DNA of 64,000 nt from Uranotaenia lowii. Its lineage: Eukaryota; Arthropoda; Insecta; Diptera; Culicidae. Positions 51,855 through 63,433 of the stretch are shown here, in pieces (position 1 is the first letter of the stretch; the number at the start of each line of letters is the position of its first letter). Made by a program: the position numbers and the translations under genes. The notes beneath the pieces were generated by a model. That model made no database searches and was not told where the DNA came from. It worked only from the letters and a program-made list of their open reading frames with translations. The stretch lies in the NCBI RefSeq assembly GCF_029784155.1, contig NC_073692.1, positions 331,781,920 through 331,845,919 of the forward strand, read 5' to 3'.

Positions 51855-53034
51855 AGCACCGATGTGGTCTAGCGGATAGGCTGGCGCGAGTCTGGTTTTG
51901 GTATGCCAGGCGTACTGGGTTCGATTCTCGGTATCGGCAAGAAAACTTTTGGGTTCGAGTCCCTTAAGTGGCCGACAGGTAAGATGTGTTTTCTCATATA
52001 ATTGACTATATAATAAAGATGTTCAATCAGTTGCCAGCTGGCCAGGTATATACACCGATGCCAGAATACCTGTAAGTAAACTAGACCACCTGATTGACTC
52101 GTTCTTCCAAAATATACTTACAATAACACAAAACATTCATCCATAACAGCTCATACGAAGCCATGGGGTCCGGGTATGGTGTACGCGTTGCATTCAACCC
52201 CCTGGCAACTTGACGTTTCCCATACAAATCGCGTGTGCCAGTTTTTTCTGGTTCTCTGGTTCTGTCAAATCGAAAATCGAGCTACATAACATATCGGAAG
52301 GACCGATATTGAAATATCTTTTCTGTAACTGATTCAATAACTAAAAAAAAGTTTTGAATTTGGAACTTTTGGCTATGTTTTATGTGAAGTGAATCTGTCT
52401 TCAAAAGTTTAGTCCAAAAAACGAGTAGAGCGCTAATTTGTGTGTCCTACATAAGGTATAAAAGTTTTGGAATGCTTTAAATAAATTACTGATATCCGGC
52501 AGATTTTTGGGACAAGTTTACCTTCCACCGAAACTGTTGAAGAAACTCAAGCACAATAAATCTAAAATACTACACTACCGCATCAGTCATTAAGTGATTG
52601 CCATAAGTTGCGATGCATATGAACTTTTTAAAATGATAAAACAATCACATTATAGCAGAACTTTTGCCATTATAAAGAAAAACTGTTCCTACACAATATA
52701 TAAATCGGTAGAATATTGAATAAGATTAACAATTTCGGGTTAAACTTTTTTTTATTCACTCGAAAGTTATGAATTTGCCTGATTCGCACCATATTTAATA
52801 GTGTGCCCTTTCCATATGCATGACTCGAAAAGTATGTAAACAAGCGGCACACATGCGACATCTGCGATTTTGAAACAGACACACGAAACTCAACCGAACT
52901 GTCAAGTTGCCAGGGGGTTGGTTGCATTGAAGATTGGTCGAACTTAATAATCTAAAGAATGCATGTGAACACATACTTAGGCAGAAACTGCGGTGAATCC
53001 GCGCACCCATGGTGGATAACCACCATACATACAT
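51855..53034 (+). mobile_element. tRNA-related SINE, about 450 bp, split by a MITE
   Basis: It is flanked by a 25-base direct repeat (51830-51854 and 53035-53059). It starts with a tRNA-like region: an A box TGGTCTAGCGG, a B box GGGTTCGATTC and a second B-like GGGTTCGAGTCCC. The acceptor bases pair except position 1. It ends in a short 'catacatacat' tail. Without the nested MITE (52195-52920) it is 454 bp. The tRNA domain has an abnormal anticodon arm, so it is not a functional tRNA gene. Confidence 0.8.
52195..52920. mobile_element. MITE with 8-bp target duplication inside the SINE (726 bp)
   Basis: The ends are CAACCCCCTGGCAACTTGAC and GTCAAGTTGCCAGGGGGTTG, perfect over 20 bases. An 8-base duplication GTTGCATT flanks it (52187-52194 and 52921-52928), as for hAT or P-type elements. 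The interior has no transposase. Confidence 0.9.
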
Positions 53035-53273
53035 GTAACTGGAATTACTTTTTATTAGCTGTGTCAAGATTTGATCAAATTACAGCTCCATGATTATCAT
53101 TTTTTGAAAGAAGACCTGCAGCACAGAATGGGTGTAACAAAGAAAACATCTCCATTTTAATTAAGTTAGAATTTACTGCCCAACTGTAAGGTATATTGCT
53201 TTAAGTTTAAATTTCACCACTATTTGTGAGGAATTGTTTATTCATGTTGACCTAAATTGATTTGAAGACTTAA

Positions 53274-53940
53274 GGGGGGAGTAGGGTTTAACACTTTCAA
53301 AAAAATCAATTTTTTTTTTTTATTTTCTTATTGTAAAACATTTTAAAAATGTTGTGTCAAATTTTCAAGTCAATCGAAGCAAAACTGTAGAAATTATAGG
53401 CCTTTATCTCCTCTTATCTAATACTGCAAAATAGAGAGATCGTCATTTAAAAACTACTTCACCGATTCTTTTCAAATTTGGAACATATTTTATACATATA
53501 AAATACCAAACCCCAACGATTTTCTTTTTTTTTACTTTGGGGAGATTTTACAGATAAAAAATGGCGTATTTTTTTTCGTGAAAAATCGTTGTTTTTACTT
53601 CAAACAGCCACAAAAATTTCATAAAAAACTTTTTTAAGTTAAATAAAATCGTTGGGGTCCAGAAAAACATCTATTAAAAATATTTTGCTCTGATTTTTTG
53701 ACTTCAGATGATTCTGTGCTGAGATACAGTGTCCACCGCAAATCCTGTTTTCTAAAAGGCATCCTCGAAAGTGCTCCGTCACCGGCTCATTTTTCAATAT
53801 TTTTCTACGAAAAAATTACTTAATGTTCTTTTAACAATGCTTTGTATAATGCAAAAAATTTGAATACATTTGTTTGAACGATAGCTCTAAAAAAAATTCG
53901 TGAAAATGGTGTTTTTTACCCGTTAGATCCTACTCCCCCC
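53274..53940. mobile_element. piggyBac-like MITE flanked by TTAA (667 bp)
   Basis: The ends are GGGGGGAGTAGG and CCTACTCCCCCC, with TTAA on each side (53270-53273 and 53941-53944). The inverted repeat continues imperfectly for about ten more bases. TTAA is the piggyBac target. No coding frame. Confidence 0.8.
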
Positions 53941-53944
53941 TTAA

Positions 53945-55500
53945 TAAAAGAAAAACATTCATGAATTTTATCCGGCAAATTTCAGAGCAAATGCCGGAAA
54001 TTATTGAAATTTAAAACAAATATGTAGAACTTGAAGGGAAACATTGAAAATCCATGGAAATTAAATTGAAAAAACCCCTACAATCTAGAATGTTTACTTT
54101 CTAAGCATTAGTATGAGTATGAGTAATGTAAAATTTCTGAAATTAGCAAAACTCAATTTAAAAAAAATATTCTTTAGTTTTTTAAATTGGTACAATCGGT
54201 CATACTGAGATTCTTTATTGAATTTCCATTTAAATTTCTTGATTCAAATTCAAACATCTTCAACTGAAGTTTTCTTCTATTGATTTTGATGAACTATTAT
54301 TTTGAAACTTTTCATACTGATGTAAATATCCTGAATTCAGCATATCTTTTGCCAAATGGTTATTCTCAAATTTTGATGTGAAATTTAAAATTGTAATCCA
54401 CACCACTTTTTAATAATTTCAACACATAACTAAAAACGATGAAATTTAAATAAAAATGATTTTAGTAGTTTCTTTTTTGGCTCTTATTGTTACTTTGTTG
54501 CTCAAGTTTATAGATATATGAAATGCATTTATAATTTGTTTCTCAAATATATTGCATTTATGATTTGTTTCTCAAATATTTATTTGAAGATGCTATTTTA
54601 ATTTAGGACACTGGATTGTGGATCTGAATAAATTCTGATTTCAGGGTTCGAGTTTTACTCTGGAACTCTCATATCCGTATCTTCATAGAATTTGAATTTC
54701 CTCCATCGAGTTTTTTTTCCAAAACTTGAATGAAATAAAAATATTTTAATATCTCTCTTTGATTTTTCTCAGCTAGGAAATGTTAGCTGCTGCTAGACTT
54801 ATTAAAAAAAATTAAAAATCGAATTTTGAAGTTAACAGCTCTAATAAGTGTTTTAATTTTCGATTAGTTGGCGTATTAAAAAAAAAGATTCGTAGTCCCG
54901 AAAAAGCCCCCCCCCCTGCGAATCGGTTTCAAAAATACTGAAAGAAATGGTTAAGAAAAAAAGAGTTTCTAAAAAAATGCCTGAGTTTTTCATTACAAAT
55001 AGTAAGCTACTTGCACGAGTTGCAATCAAATGTAATTTCAAATACACACCGTTATATATAACTAAGACAATATCAAGTGCAAGAGCATTTTCAGGAATCA
55101 GAGCTAGAAACCTTAAGTAAATGATGCAATCAATTTATACTTCACCAATGTGTATAATATTTAAAAAATCTTTGATGTACAACAATTGTATAATTCAATA
55201 CGCCTTAGGTTAGTTTTGATTCATATCAATAATACAATCCGATGAAAATGAACAGACACATGAACTGATATGTCTACATTAAAAAGACTTTATAAAATTA
55301 AATATTACTCTGTGGTTTTTAACCTTTAAGGGATGTCTGAGGATTTGGAGAACGGTTGCCATGGATCGAATGAATTTTAGGAATTATGTTCATCGAGTTT
55401 TGTCGTGAGACGGAATATTTTGAAAATAAATAAACAAGAGTCGATCTTGGATGCCAAAGACAGAATCAATTCAATCAATATTGTATATCTCACAGCATTT
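53945..55500. other. No feature recognised
   Basis: AT-rich intergenic or intronic sequence with a run of 10 C near 54908. No supported frame on either strand. Confidence 0.5.
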
Positions 55501-56983
55501 CCGGATTAAGAAGGGGGGAAGCAATGTGGGGCAATTTCCCCGGGCCCCCGACCCAAGGGAGCTCCCTTAGAAAAAAAAAGTTTAAATTTACTGTACACTT
55601 ACCAGCTTTAAGTTATAGAAATCTAGGAAAGGAAACCGAAACTAGAAAATCGGAATTAAAACAAACGTAAAATATAACAGCTGAGGGGAGGGCCCGTGAA
55701 ATGATATCTCGAACAGATACAGTCCCTGGAGAGCTCTTAGAGTAAGTAGTGCAGAATTTTAACAGCATTTTAACAGCATCTAATTCTTATCAACACCAGG
55801 TACAATCTGGCCATTTTATTTAGAATTTTCAAAAAATCCGGACAAATCTAAGCAGAATCCAGCGATTATTAGAAAAAATAAAAATGAAGAGGGAATTTTT
55901 TATTAAACACGTAAGCAGAATGCAAACCGCTTTTCAAACTATGTACAACCAAAAAACAATTTAGATAAAGCAAGCTCAAAATAACTTTTGTTTTTTTTTT
56001 AATATGTGAATAAATCCAGCAAAAAACGGACTTTTTTAAATATCTTGGCAACTTGGCCAGGCCATAATTTTCCTCTTTACTTTGAAACCCTGGGCTAGTC
56101 CGAATTTGGAATCAATATATTTCATGTATCTATATTTTGGAAGGTCCACGCGAATCTAGAATTATGTTTTTCTCAACATTTATAAAAAAAAGTTACGGCT
56201 TTTACGGCAGCTGGAATATCGTTTTCTTAGCTTTGTTGAAGTTTGTATAAATTACAGTAATTATCAGTTTTGAATCAGATTGTCTAAAGAAAATTTATAC
56301 TGTTTTAATAAAGTGCAAACGTTTTTTTTTAAATTATAAACATAAAGTCATAAACGTGACAATCTGTTTAAAACATACATAAGTATTAGTAAGAACAATT
56401 TTTGGGGCTTAAAAATAAAATATTTTGCCATTCCTGCTTTGGCTCTGGTTGCAACTAGAATTTTAACTTGATACTTTTCTTTTATTCTATCAATTTTAGT
56501 TTTAAAGTTTGGAATCTCAATGTTTATTTCCCAACTGTCATGAGGGAATTATTAAATCTGCTTTCGATGATGCATTTACCACGTGATCAATGATGAAATT
56601 AAGAGCATTTTAATATCGATCATTGGATTTTTCAAACAGATGATTTAAGTTGGTGAAAGAGTGATTAAATGAATTATGAATTGAATTTTGCATTAAAACA
56701 GCTCTAAACAGAGTTCCCATGTCTCTATTTAGTTGGGAAGAATGACAACTTGCTGTTAAATCTCTTGAAAAAAATTTCTCGATTTGATTAACTTTTTCGC
56801 ATTATTTGCACGTGATGTATTAACAATCATTGTTTAAAGATGCCATAAACAACATTCTACTTAAAAGTTCCTTTGTTTGTTTAAAAAATTATGTATTCTT
56901 CTCTGGGGTGACATATGAAAAAAAATCGGTTCATAGGGGGCCCAAGAAAAATGGCCTCCGGCCCCTCGGTGGTTTAATCCGGG
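55501..56983. mobile_element. Degenerate TIR element, about 1.5 kb
   Basis: The left end GGATTAAGAAGGGGGGAAG...GGGCCCCC and right end GGGGGCCC...CCGAGG...TTAATCC are imperfect inverses over about 48 bases. The style (GGATTAA plus a G-rich, GGGCCCCC inner part) suggests an old hAT-like element. It contains copy 2 of the duplication described at 51240. No transposase frame remains. Confidence 0.55.
55740..56260. repeat. Diverged duplication, copy 2 (lacks the SINE)
   Basis: It is the partner of 51240-51854. The position matching the SINE site reads 'cagctggaatatcgttttcttagctttg' without insertion, so this copy shows the state before the SINE. Confidence 0.65.
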
Positions 56984-58294
56984 CCTGTCTCACAGGCTTT
57001 TTACAACCAGGAGCTAGATATTCATAGGTGTTGATAATTTTCAACCTAAACTTTTCCTTTATCAAATACATTATTCCTGATAGAGTTCATGTAAATTCCA
57101 AAAATGGCCTAGATATCTGAAGGGAACTAAACGCACTAAGATGTTTATGTTTGTATTGTAGCAATTTTTGGAAGACATCAATCTATAAATCTCATGAAAC
57201 GGTATCAATGTTTTGAAAACCTTTGAAATCTTTTATACTAAATTACAAATTTCATGAACGAAAACGCTTTTTTTTAAACTCCTCACATTCAAATATTTTG
57301 ACAAATATGAACAATAAAAGCAATCACTAATTACATTATACAAAAAAAGCCATACGTTACTGCATCAGATGCCTAAACATTAATATTTGTAACGTCATCA
57401 ATTTTTCAGAAATTTTCAGAGTTATCTAACACAAGGCAACAAAAGTTACATTTTTCTAAGGTGCGAAAAATATGTAAAAATGCGTTTAGTCACATTGAGC
57501 AGCTTTTAAACTGACGAACATTACAAAGTTTTGGAAATCAATAGTTTTTTAAACGATCAATTTTTCCGAAGACTGCGAGTAATTTTGACTTCTGAGAAAC
57601 AAGTTATTGAAGCTATTTATTGTTTATTTTCCCAATCCTGCAAATTACGGAAATTTTGACAAAAATGTTAAGAAGTTTTGAAACAAATTGAATTTTAGAT
57701 GTTTTTCAAAATCTTCAACATCAAATACTCAAAGAATTTATTCAATGATGTTACAAATAGTTGTAACGGTTTCTATTCAAATTTATAAAAATTGTAATAT
57801 TTAATTTCAATCTCTGAAACTAGAATATCTAGCCAAAATCAGGCTCTTCAATTGATCAGAGGATAACAATTGACTCAAAATCAGTATTTGTTTTTCATGA
57901 AGGTTTTTTTGGTTCATCAGTTAGCAATGGTAGATTTTACTCATAAATCGATTAATTTCCAAATTTCTACACACAACAACATGTATCACATTGAACGTAA
58001 TTTTATCAAAATTGATCCACTGCTGATTTTTAATGATATTTTTTAAAGTTGAACTATACGAAAAACCGTCCCCACTTACCCCGGTGTACCTTTAATAAAA
58101 TTAGTTCAGAGAAATAAAAAAACATAAAAAAAATACGGTCAGAATTAAAACAATTCAAACCAGAATTCTCTAATTCAGAAAAACAACCCACGTTTGGAAT
58201 CCAAATATTGAAACAGAAAAAAAAATCAGGAATATAAAATAGACTATCAGAATCGTATATCAACATTAAAAATCAAAATCAATTTAATATCATG
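56984..58294. other. No feature recognised
   Basis: AT-rich DNA with only short chance frames. Confidence 0.5.
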
Positions 58295-59297
58295 TACCAT
58301 CATGTCACCATCTACCGCCCAGTTAAGCGGTTTTTCAACTTCAAACATGTATAATAAAAAAAACGACGGCAGATTTTTATTAGATTTCTTTTGCAATACA
58401 CCTCAAAACTACTCTAATTTCATTAAAAAATCTAGTGGAATGCGAAAAATGTTCGCTTTTCAAAATAATTAACTAAACTTTGGGGTGTTCCACTGGCCCT
58501 ATTACCGCCCACTCGACTTTTTCGGGTATCGATAACGTTTTCTTAAGGAAAAACTATCTAACAACACGGAAACTGTTCTTATTAGTATTTTCCATGTAAC
58601 GAGGTGTCAAACCCATATTTTGGATCTTGAGAAAATACATTTTGTGAAATTTTAACGCAAATTTTGTACAAATTTTAACAAAGTGCGTTGACAGACAAAA
58701 TGACGATTCCCGGCAAACAGCCTCAACTAACCGGTTGCTTTCAGCGATAAAACATAATTTTCTAACATAATCCAACTAAATGCTTCTTACAATTTACTCA
58801 TTTGACACAATACTTGCGTTAAAAACAAAGAAATTGTGCGTGACCGGTCATTAGGAACCCACACTTTTATTATACACCAATTACGCCCATCACTAAACGC
58901 TTAAAAAAACAACAACTATTGAAAAAATCGAAAATTTTTCGATGGAAATCTATTCTACGAAAATAAAACTATCGTTTCAAGTCGATTTTAGGTCAAATAG
59001 GTACTATCTAGTAAACAAAAACCCTTTTTGCCCTAGGAGTACAATAATGCTTAGTTCGCTAACAAGCGTCGAATTCAACAATTTGACCGGAAACCAAAAA
59101 CCAAACATTTTATTCCTGGCTAGAGTTAACATAATTAAGTGATGTTTTTTCTGTGAAATGGTCGAACAATGATGCCGACACAGAACACAGGTCTTATTTT
59201 TGGAGAAAACATCCCAGTTTTTTTTTTCAAAATACAAACAAAAGTGTGATTTTGGGCGGTAAATGGTGTCTGGGTGGTGAATGGTGACTTGATGGTA
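58295..59297. mobile_element. TIR element, about 1.0 kb, non-coding
   Basis: The left end TACCATCATGTCACCATCTA and right end (inverted) TACCATCAAGTCACCATTCA are followed by ACCGCCCAG/ACCACCCAG. The inverted repeats match at about 24 of 28 bases. Further ACCGCCCA-type motifs occur inside. No transposase. Confidence 0.65.
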
Positions 59298-59769
59298 TTT
59301 GAAAAAAAAACCATAAACAGAACTGCGATTTACAGTTCTTACTGATATTAATCGTTCAAAGATCGCTTAAATTAAATTTTATTTTCTTCTTTTTCGAATG
59401 AAGGGTTGATTCCAAATTCCGGGGTAAATTCTTGATTAGGAAAATTATGTTAATGATTATAGTGCAATAATCAATCGAAATTGATTTGATAAATAAGGAG
59501 AAAGAAAGTTTTTCTATTCCAAGAATTTTGGATGATTAAATTTTGTAATAAAATTATTTTTTATGTGTTTTCAAATTTTTCCCGTTATAACAATAAAGAT
59601 CTTATCAAATTTACATTAAAATTTCAAAACAAATACTTATTATACTTAAAATGTGACTTTGCCAACTAATCATAGAAAGTGTGACAAATTATAGATTTGA
59701 ATTTAAATTAGAATGAATAGTTAGAAACTTGTAAGAAATTTATATAAAAACTGAATCAAAGTACACCTA
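59298..59769. other. No feature recognised
   Basis: AT-rich spacer before the composite repeat. Confidence 0.5.
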
Positions 59770-59954
59770 GGTTTTTTTTTACACGGTTTTTTTTACGCGG
59801 TTTTTTTTCACGGCTTTTTTTACACGGTTTTCGGGAATTAACACGGTTTTTTTTTACACGGTTTTCGCGAATTAACACGGTTTTTGAGTCCTTTTCAAAG
59901 GCAAACACTTAGAATCTTTTTGAAGTTGGGAAAATCTTATCTCTTAGACTAAGA

Positions 59955-60655
59955 ACATGATACTCGAGACCTAAGACCTGGGACCTGAGACCTGAGACCT
60001 GGGACTTGAGACCTGAGACCTTAGACCTGAGACCTGAGACCTGAGACCTGAGACCTGAGACCTGAGACCTAAGACATGAGACATGAGACCTGAGACATGA
60101 AACATTAGAAATTAGACATGAGACCTGAGACCCGGAAGCTGAGACAAGGGATATTAGACTTGAGACCTCAGCATGAGACATGATACCTGAGACCTGAGAC
60201 CTGAGGCATGAGACAAGAGCCATGAAACATGAGACTTTAGACCTGAGACATGGGAAATGAGACATGAGGCATGAGACATAAGACATGAGACCTGAGGCAA
60301 GAGACAAGAGCCAATAAACATAAGACCTGAGACCTGAGACCTGAGACCTGAGACCTAAGACATGAGACATGAGACCTGAGACATGAAACATTAGAAATTA
60401 GACATGAGACCTGAGACCCGGAAGCTGAGACAAGGGATATTAGACTTGAGACCTCAGCATGAGACATGATACCTGAGACCTGAGACCTGAGGCATGAGAC
60501 AAGAGCCATGAAACATGAGACTTTAGACCTGAGACATGGGAAATGAGACATGAGGCATGAGACATAAGACATGAGACCTGAGGCAAGAGACAAGAGCCAA
60601 TAAACATAAGACCTGAGACCTGAGACATGAGACTTTGGACCTGCGACCGGAGACA
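59955..60655. repeat. Heptamer array (GAGACCT)n, left arm
   Basis: There are about a hundred variants of a seven-base unit (GAGACCT, GAGACAT). It includes one exact-looking tandem duplication of a block with a period of 286 bases; 'cccggaagctgagacaaggg' occurs at 60131 and 60417. Open frames reading SQVSGLR repeats are artefacts. Confidence 0.9.
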
Positions 60656-61134
60656 AGCTACTAGAATTAGTACCGCGAGAAACAAATTTAGCCTCGATTT
60701 CTACATGCGACCCCTCTAATGAAAGGGTTTGACTTGTAGATGACGAAAAATATTGTCGCAACTTCGCTAGTACAAGCTACTAGAGTTAGTACCGCGAGAA
60801 ATTAGTTTAGCTCCGATTTCAATTGGCTTGGATGGATAAAAATATTGAAGTTATATTTTCATTAACTGCAAATTTTTCAAAGAAAGCGATGTTTGATAAA
60901 AAATTTCGAAAATTTGTAGCATCTTGTTCAAGTTTTCAAACAATCAAAAAACGCAGAGCTCTCTAGAATGATGATTTTACTCAATTTTCAGCTGGGTGCT
61001 GCAGCTTCTGCTTGCGCGTTTTGATTTATTTTGCCAGTAATTAAAACAAAACGTGATACAAAATATAAAAATACACTTTAAATACTATTCAATTCCCCGG
61101 ATTCTCAAGATTACCCCCTGTAACCAATATCACC

Positions 61135-61935
61135 AAGAAGTCAATCCCTTTCACTTGACGGGTCGAAAGTTGAAATCGGAGCTTAACTAATTTCTCGCGG
61201 TACTAACACTAGTAGCTTGTACTAGCGAAATCGCAACTGTAATTTTCATCATCTACAAGTCAAACCCTTTCACTAGAGGGGTCGCAAGTCTAAATCGGAG
61301 TTTAACTAATTTCTCGCGGTACTAATCCTAGTAGCTTGTACTAGCGAACTCGCGATACTATTTTTCGTTACCTACAAGTCAAACTCTTTCACTTGACTGG
61401 TCGAAAGTTGAAATCGGAGCTAAACTAATTTCTCGCGGTACTAACACTAGTAGTTTGGACTAGCGATTTCGCGACATTGTTTTTCGCCACCTACAAGTCA
61501 AACCCTTTCACTAGAGGGGTCGCAAGTTGAAATCGGAGCTTAATTAATTTCTCGCGGTACTAACACTAGTAGCTTGTACTAGCGAAGTCGCGACACCCTT
61601 TTGTTCGTCAACTACAAGTCAAACCCTTTCACTTGACTGGTCGAAAGTTGAAATCGGAGCTAAACTAATTTCTCGCGGTACTAACACTAGTAGCTTGGAC
61701 TAGCAATTTCGCGACACTGTTTTTCGTCATCTTCAAGTCAAACCCTTTCACTAGAGGGGTCGCAAGTCTAAATCGGAGCTTAACTAATATCTCGCGGTAC
61801 TAACACTAGTAGCTTGTACTAGCGAAGTCGCGACACTATTTTTCGTCAACTACAAGTCAAACCCTTTCACTAGAGGGGTCGCAAGTTGTAATCGAAGCTT
61901 ATATAATTTTTCGCGGTAATAACACTAGTAGCTTG
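61135..61935. repeat. 119-bp satellite with alternating subtypes
   Basis: CTCGCGG recurs at 61194, 61313, 61432, 61551, 61672, 61791 and (as TCGCGG) 61911, a period of 119-121. Units alternate between 'cacttgac.ggtcgaaagttgaaatcgg' and 'cactagaggggtcgcaagt.taaatcgg' in the order A-B-A-B-A-B-B. Two further units in inverse orientation lie at about 60640-60830. Confidence 0.9.
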
Positions 61936-62345
61936 TCTCAGGTCTAAAGTCTCATGTCTCAGGTCTAATCTTTCATGGCTCTTGTCTCATACCTCAGGTC
62001 TCATGTCTTATGTTTCATGTCTCATGTCTCAGGGTCAGGTCTCATATCTCATGTCTCATGCCTCTTGTCTCATGTCTCATGTCTCAGGTCTCAGGTGTCA
62101 TGTCTTAAGTCTCAAGTTTCATGTCTCAGGTCTCATGTCCCATGTCTCAGGTCTCAGGTCTAATGTCCCATGTCTTTGGTCTCATTCTTCAAGTCTCAGG
62201 TTTCATGTCTCAGGTCTCAGGTCCCTGGACTTAGGTCTCAGGTGTCATGTCTAAAGTCTCAGGTCTCATGTCTCTAGTCTACATTTTCAAGTCCAGGTCT
62301 TATGTCTCAAGTCTCAGGTCTCAGGTCTCAGGTCTTAAGTGTCAG
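61934..62345. repeat. Heptamer array (AGGTCTC)n, right arm
   Basis: It is the same heptamer as at 59955-60655, read in opposite orientation. It is shorter and without the 286-base duplication. Confidence 0.9.
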
Positions 62346-62561
62346 AACTTCAAAGCTGCAGAATTCGAATGGTTTTTTTTACACGGTTTTCGAGAATTAA
62401 CACGGTTTTTTTTTACACGGTTTTCGGGAATTAGCACGGTTTTTTTTTACACGGTTTTCGGGAATTAGCACGGTTTTTTTTTACACGGTTTTCGGGAATT
62501 AACACGGTTTTTTTACACGGTTTTTTTTTACGCGGTACGTATATCAGTGTAAAAAAAAACC

Positions 62562-63248
62562 TTACTGTAATCAAAAGAGTTCTTTTAATCTAACCATGGT
62601 ATGGTTCAATTGGAGCTAATTTTCGGTTCAATTGGAGCGAATTCTGAAAAATCACACCCCCAAGTTTTGAGAAAGCCGTAATACGTCAATATTATTCGAA
62701 CAAGCTGTGCTGACCTTTCAACATTATTTTCTTATTACTCGTATCATGCTTTCAAGTACGAGTTAGTAGTTCCTCTCATCTCGTTGTTGACATTTTGGAG
62801 GTCATTTTTAGAGCAGGTACCACACGCAACATTCGAACGTTCAAAACTAACCTCTCTGTACGCGTCAGCATCCGTCCTCTTCAGTTGAGCACTACCTACC
62901 AATGTAACCATTTTTTGTGTTACTCAAAATTTAATTACATCTTTTCCCGGGAGCGTTCATTAACATTTGCCGCGTACAAAGTTTTATTTTATTCACTTGT
63001 TGGGTGGTGGTTAGCTGAGTTTTTATTTCCATCTTCAAGAAATTCAACCGAGGAAATAAAAAATTAAGTGAAAAAAACATCCAGCTGCGGATGCTGTCAC
63101 TATTTTTTCTCTGTATGTTGGTTGTTGGTTTTGTGTTCTTGTGTATGCCAAATGATGCTCATAATGGTGTCGTTAAAGAGGCTTCCAGATTATGATTTAT
63201 CTTACCGAAAATTGGTGGTTGTTTATCAACGCTCTTAACTTCCTGTAG
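62562..63248. other. No gene recognised
   Basis: Mixed-composition DNA, rising in GC after 62780. No frame with recognisable motifs. Confidence 0.4.
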
Positions 63249-63433
63249 CCGTAAAAAGTTGGTTGGTGCACAAGTTTAAGGTCATCCGAGCTTTCGGTTC
63301 GCCGCCCAAAAGAACAACCAGAAAAGATTGGAAGGTTTCTCATCCATCTTTTGAACTGCTACCAGAAACACGTGTTGAGTGAAGAGAAGAAGGGGTTTCA
63401 AGATTCGCTTCGGCCACGGCATGGTTCTTTGGC
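63249..63433 (+). other. Candidate exon (5'UTR with possible start codon)
   Basis: A pyrimidine-rich acceptor (CTCTTAACTTCCTGTAG) precedes a GC-richer segment that ends TTCTTTGGC followed by GTAAGTAAG, a strong donor. An ATG in fair context (GGCATGG) lies 13 bases before the donor and stays open. It could be a second exon or an alternative first exon of the gene with the leader at 49060. No homology is visible. Confidence 0.4.

Larger units (their letters stand above)
59770..62561. repeat. Composite inverted-repeat element built from satellites (2.8 kb)
   Basis: The outer ends are GGTTTTTTTTTACAC and GTGTAAAAAAAAACC, exact inverses. Inside both ends lie arrays of TTTTTTTTACACGG plus TTTTCGGGAATTAACACGG (59770-59890 and 62370-62530), in the same orientation. 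Next come heptamer arrays in opposite orientation (GAGACCT at 59955-60655, AGGTCTC at 61934-62345). Then come 119-bp units, two on the left in inverse orientation and seven on the right. The centre (60830-61130) is unique AT-rich DNA. No coding sense. Confidence 0.8.

Noticed and set aside
51856..51940. Functional tRNA gene
   Set aside because: A and B boxes are present, but the anticodon arm is abnormal, the first acceptor pair mismatches, and 25-base target duplications show a retroposed SINE.
61135..61935. CRISPR-like array
   Set aside because: Units are 119 bp in direct tandem without unique spacers, in an insect genome.
59909..62468. Several frames of SQVSGLR-type repeats as a repeat protein
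   Set aside because: The heptamer array is open in several frames on both strands; there is no start context or splice signal, and the arms are inverted copies.
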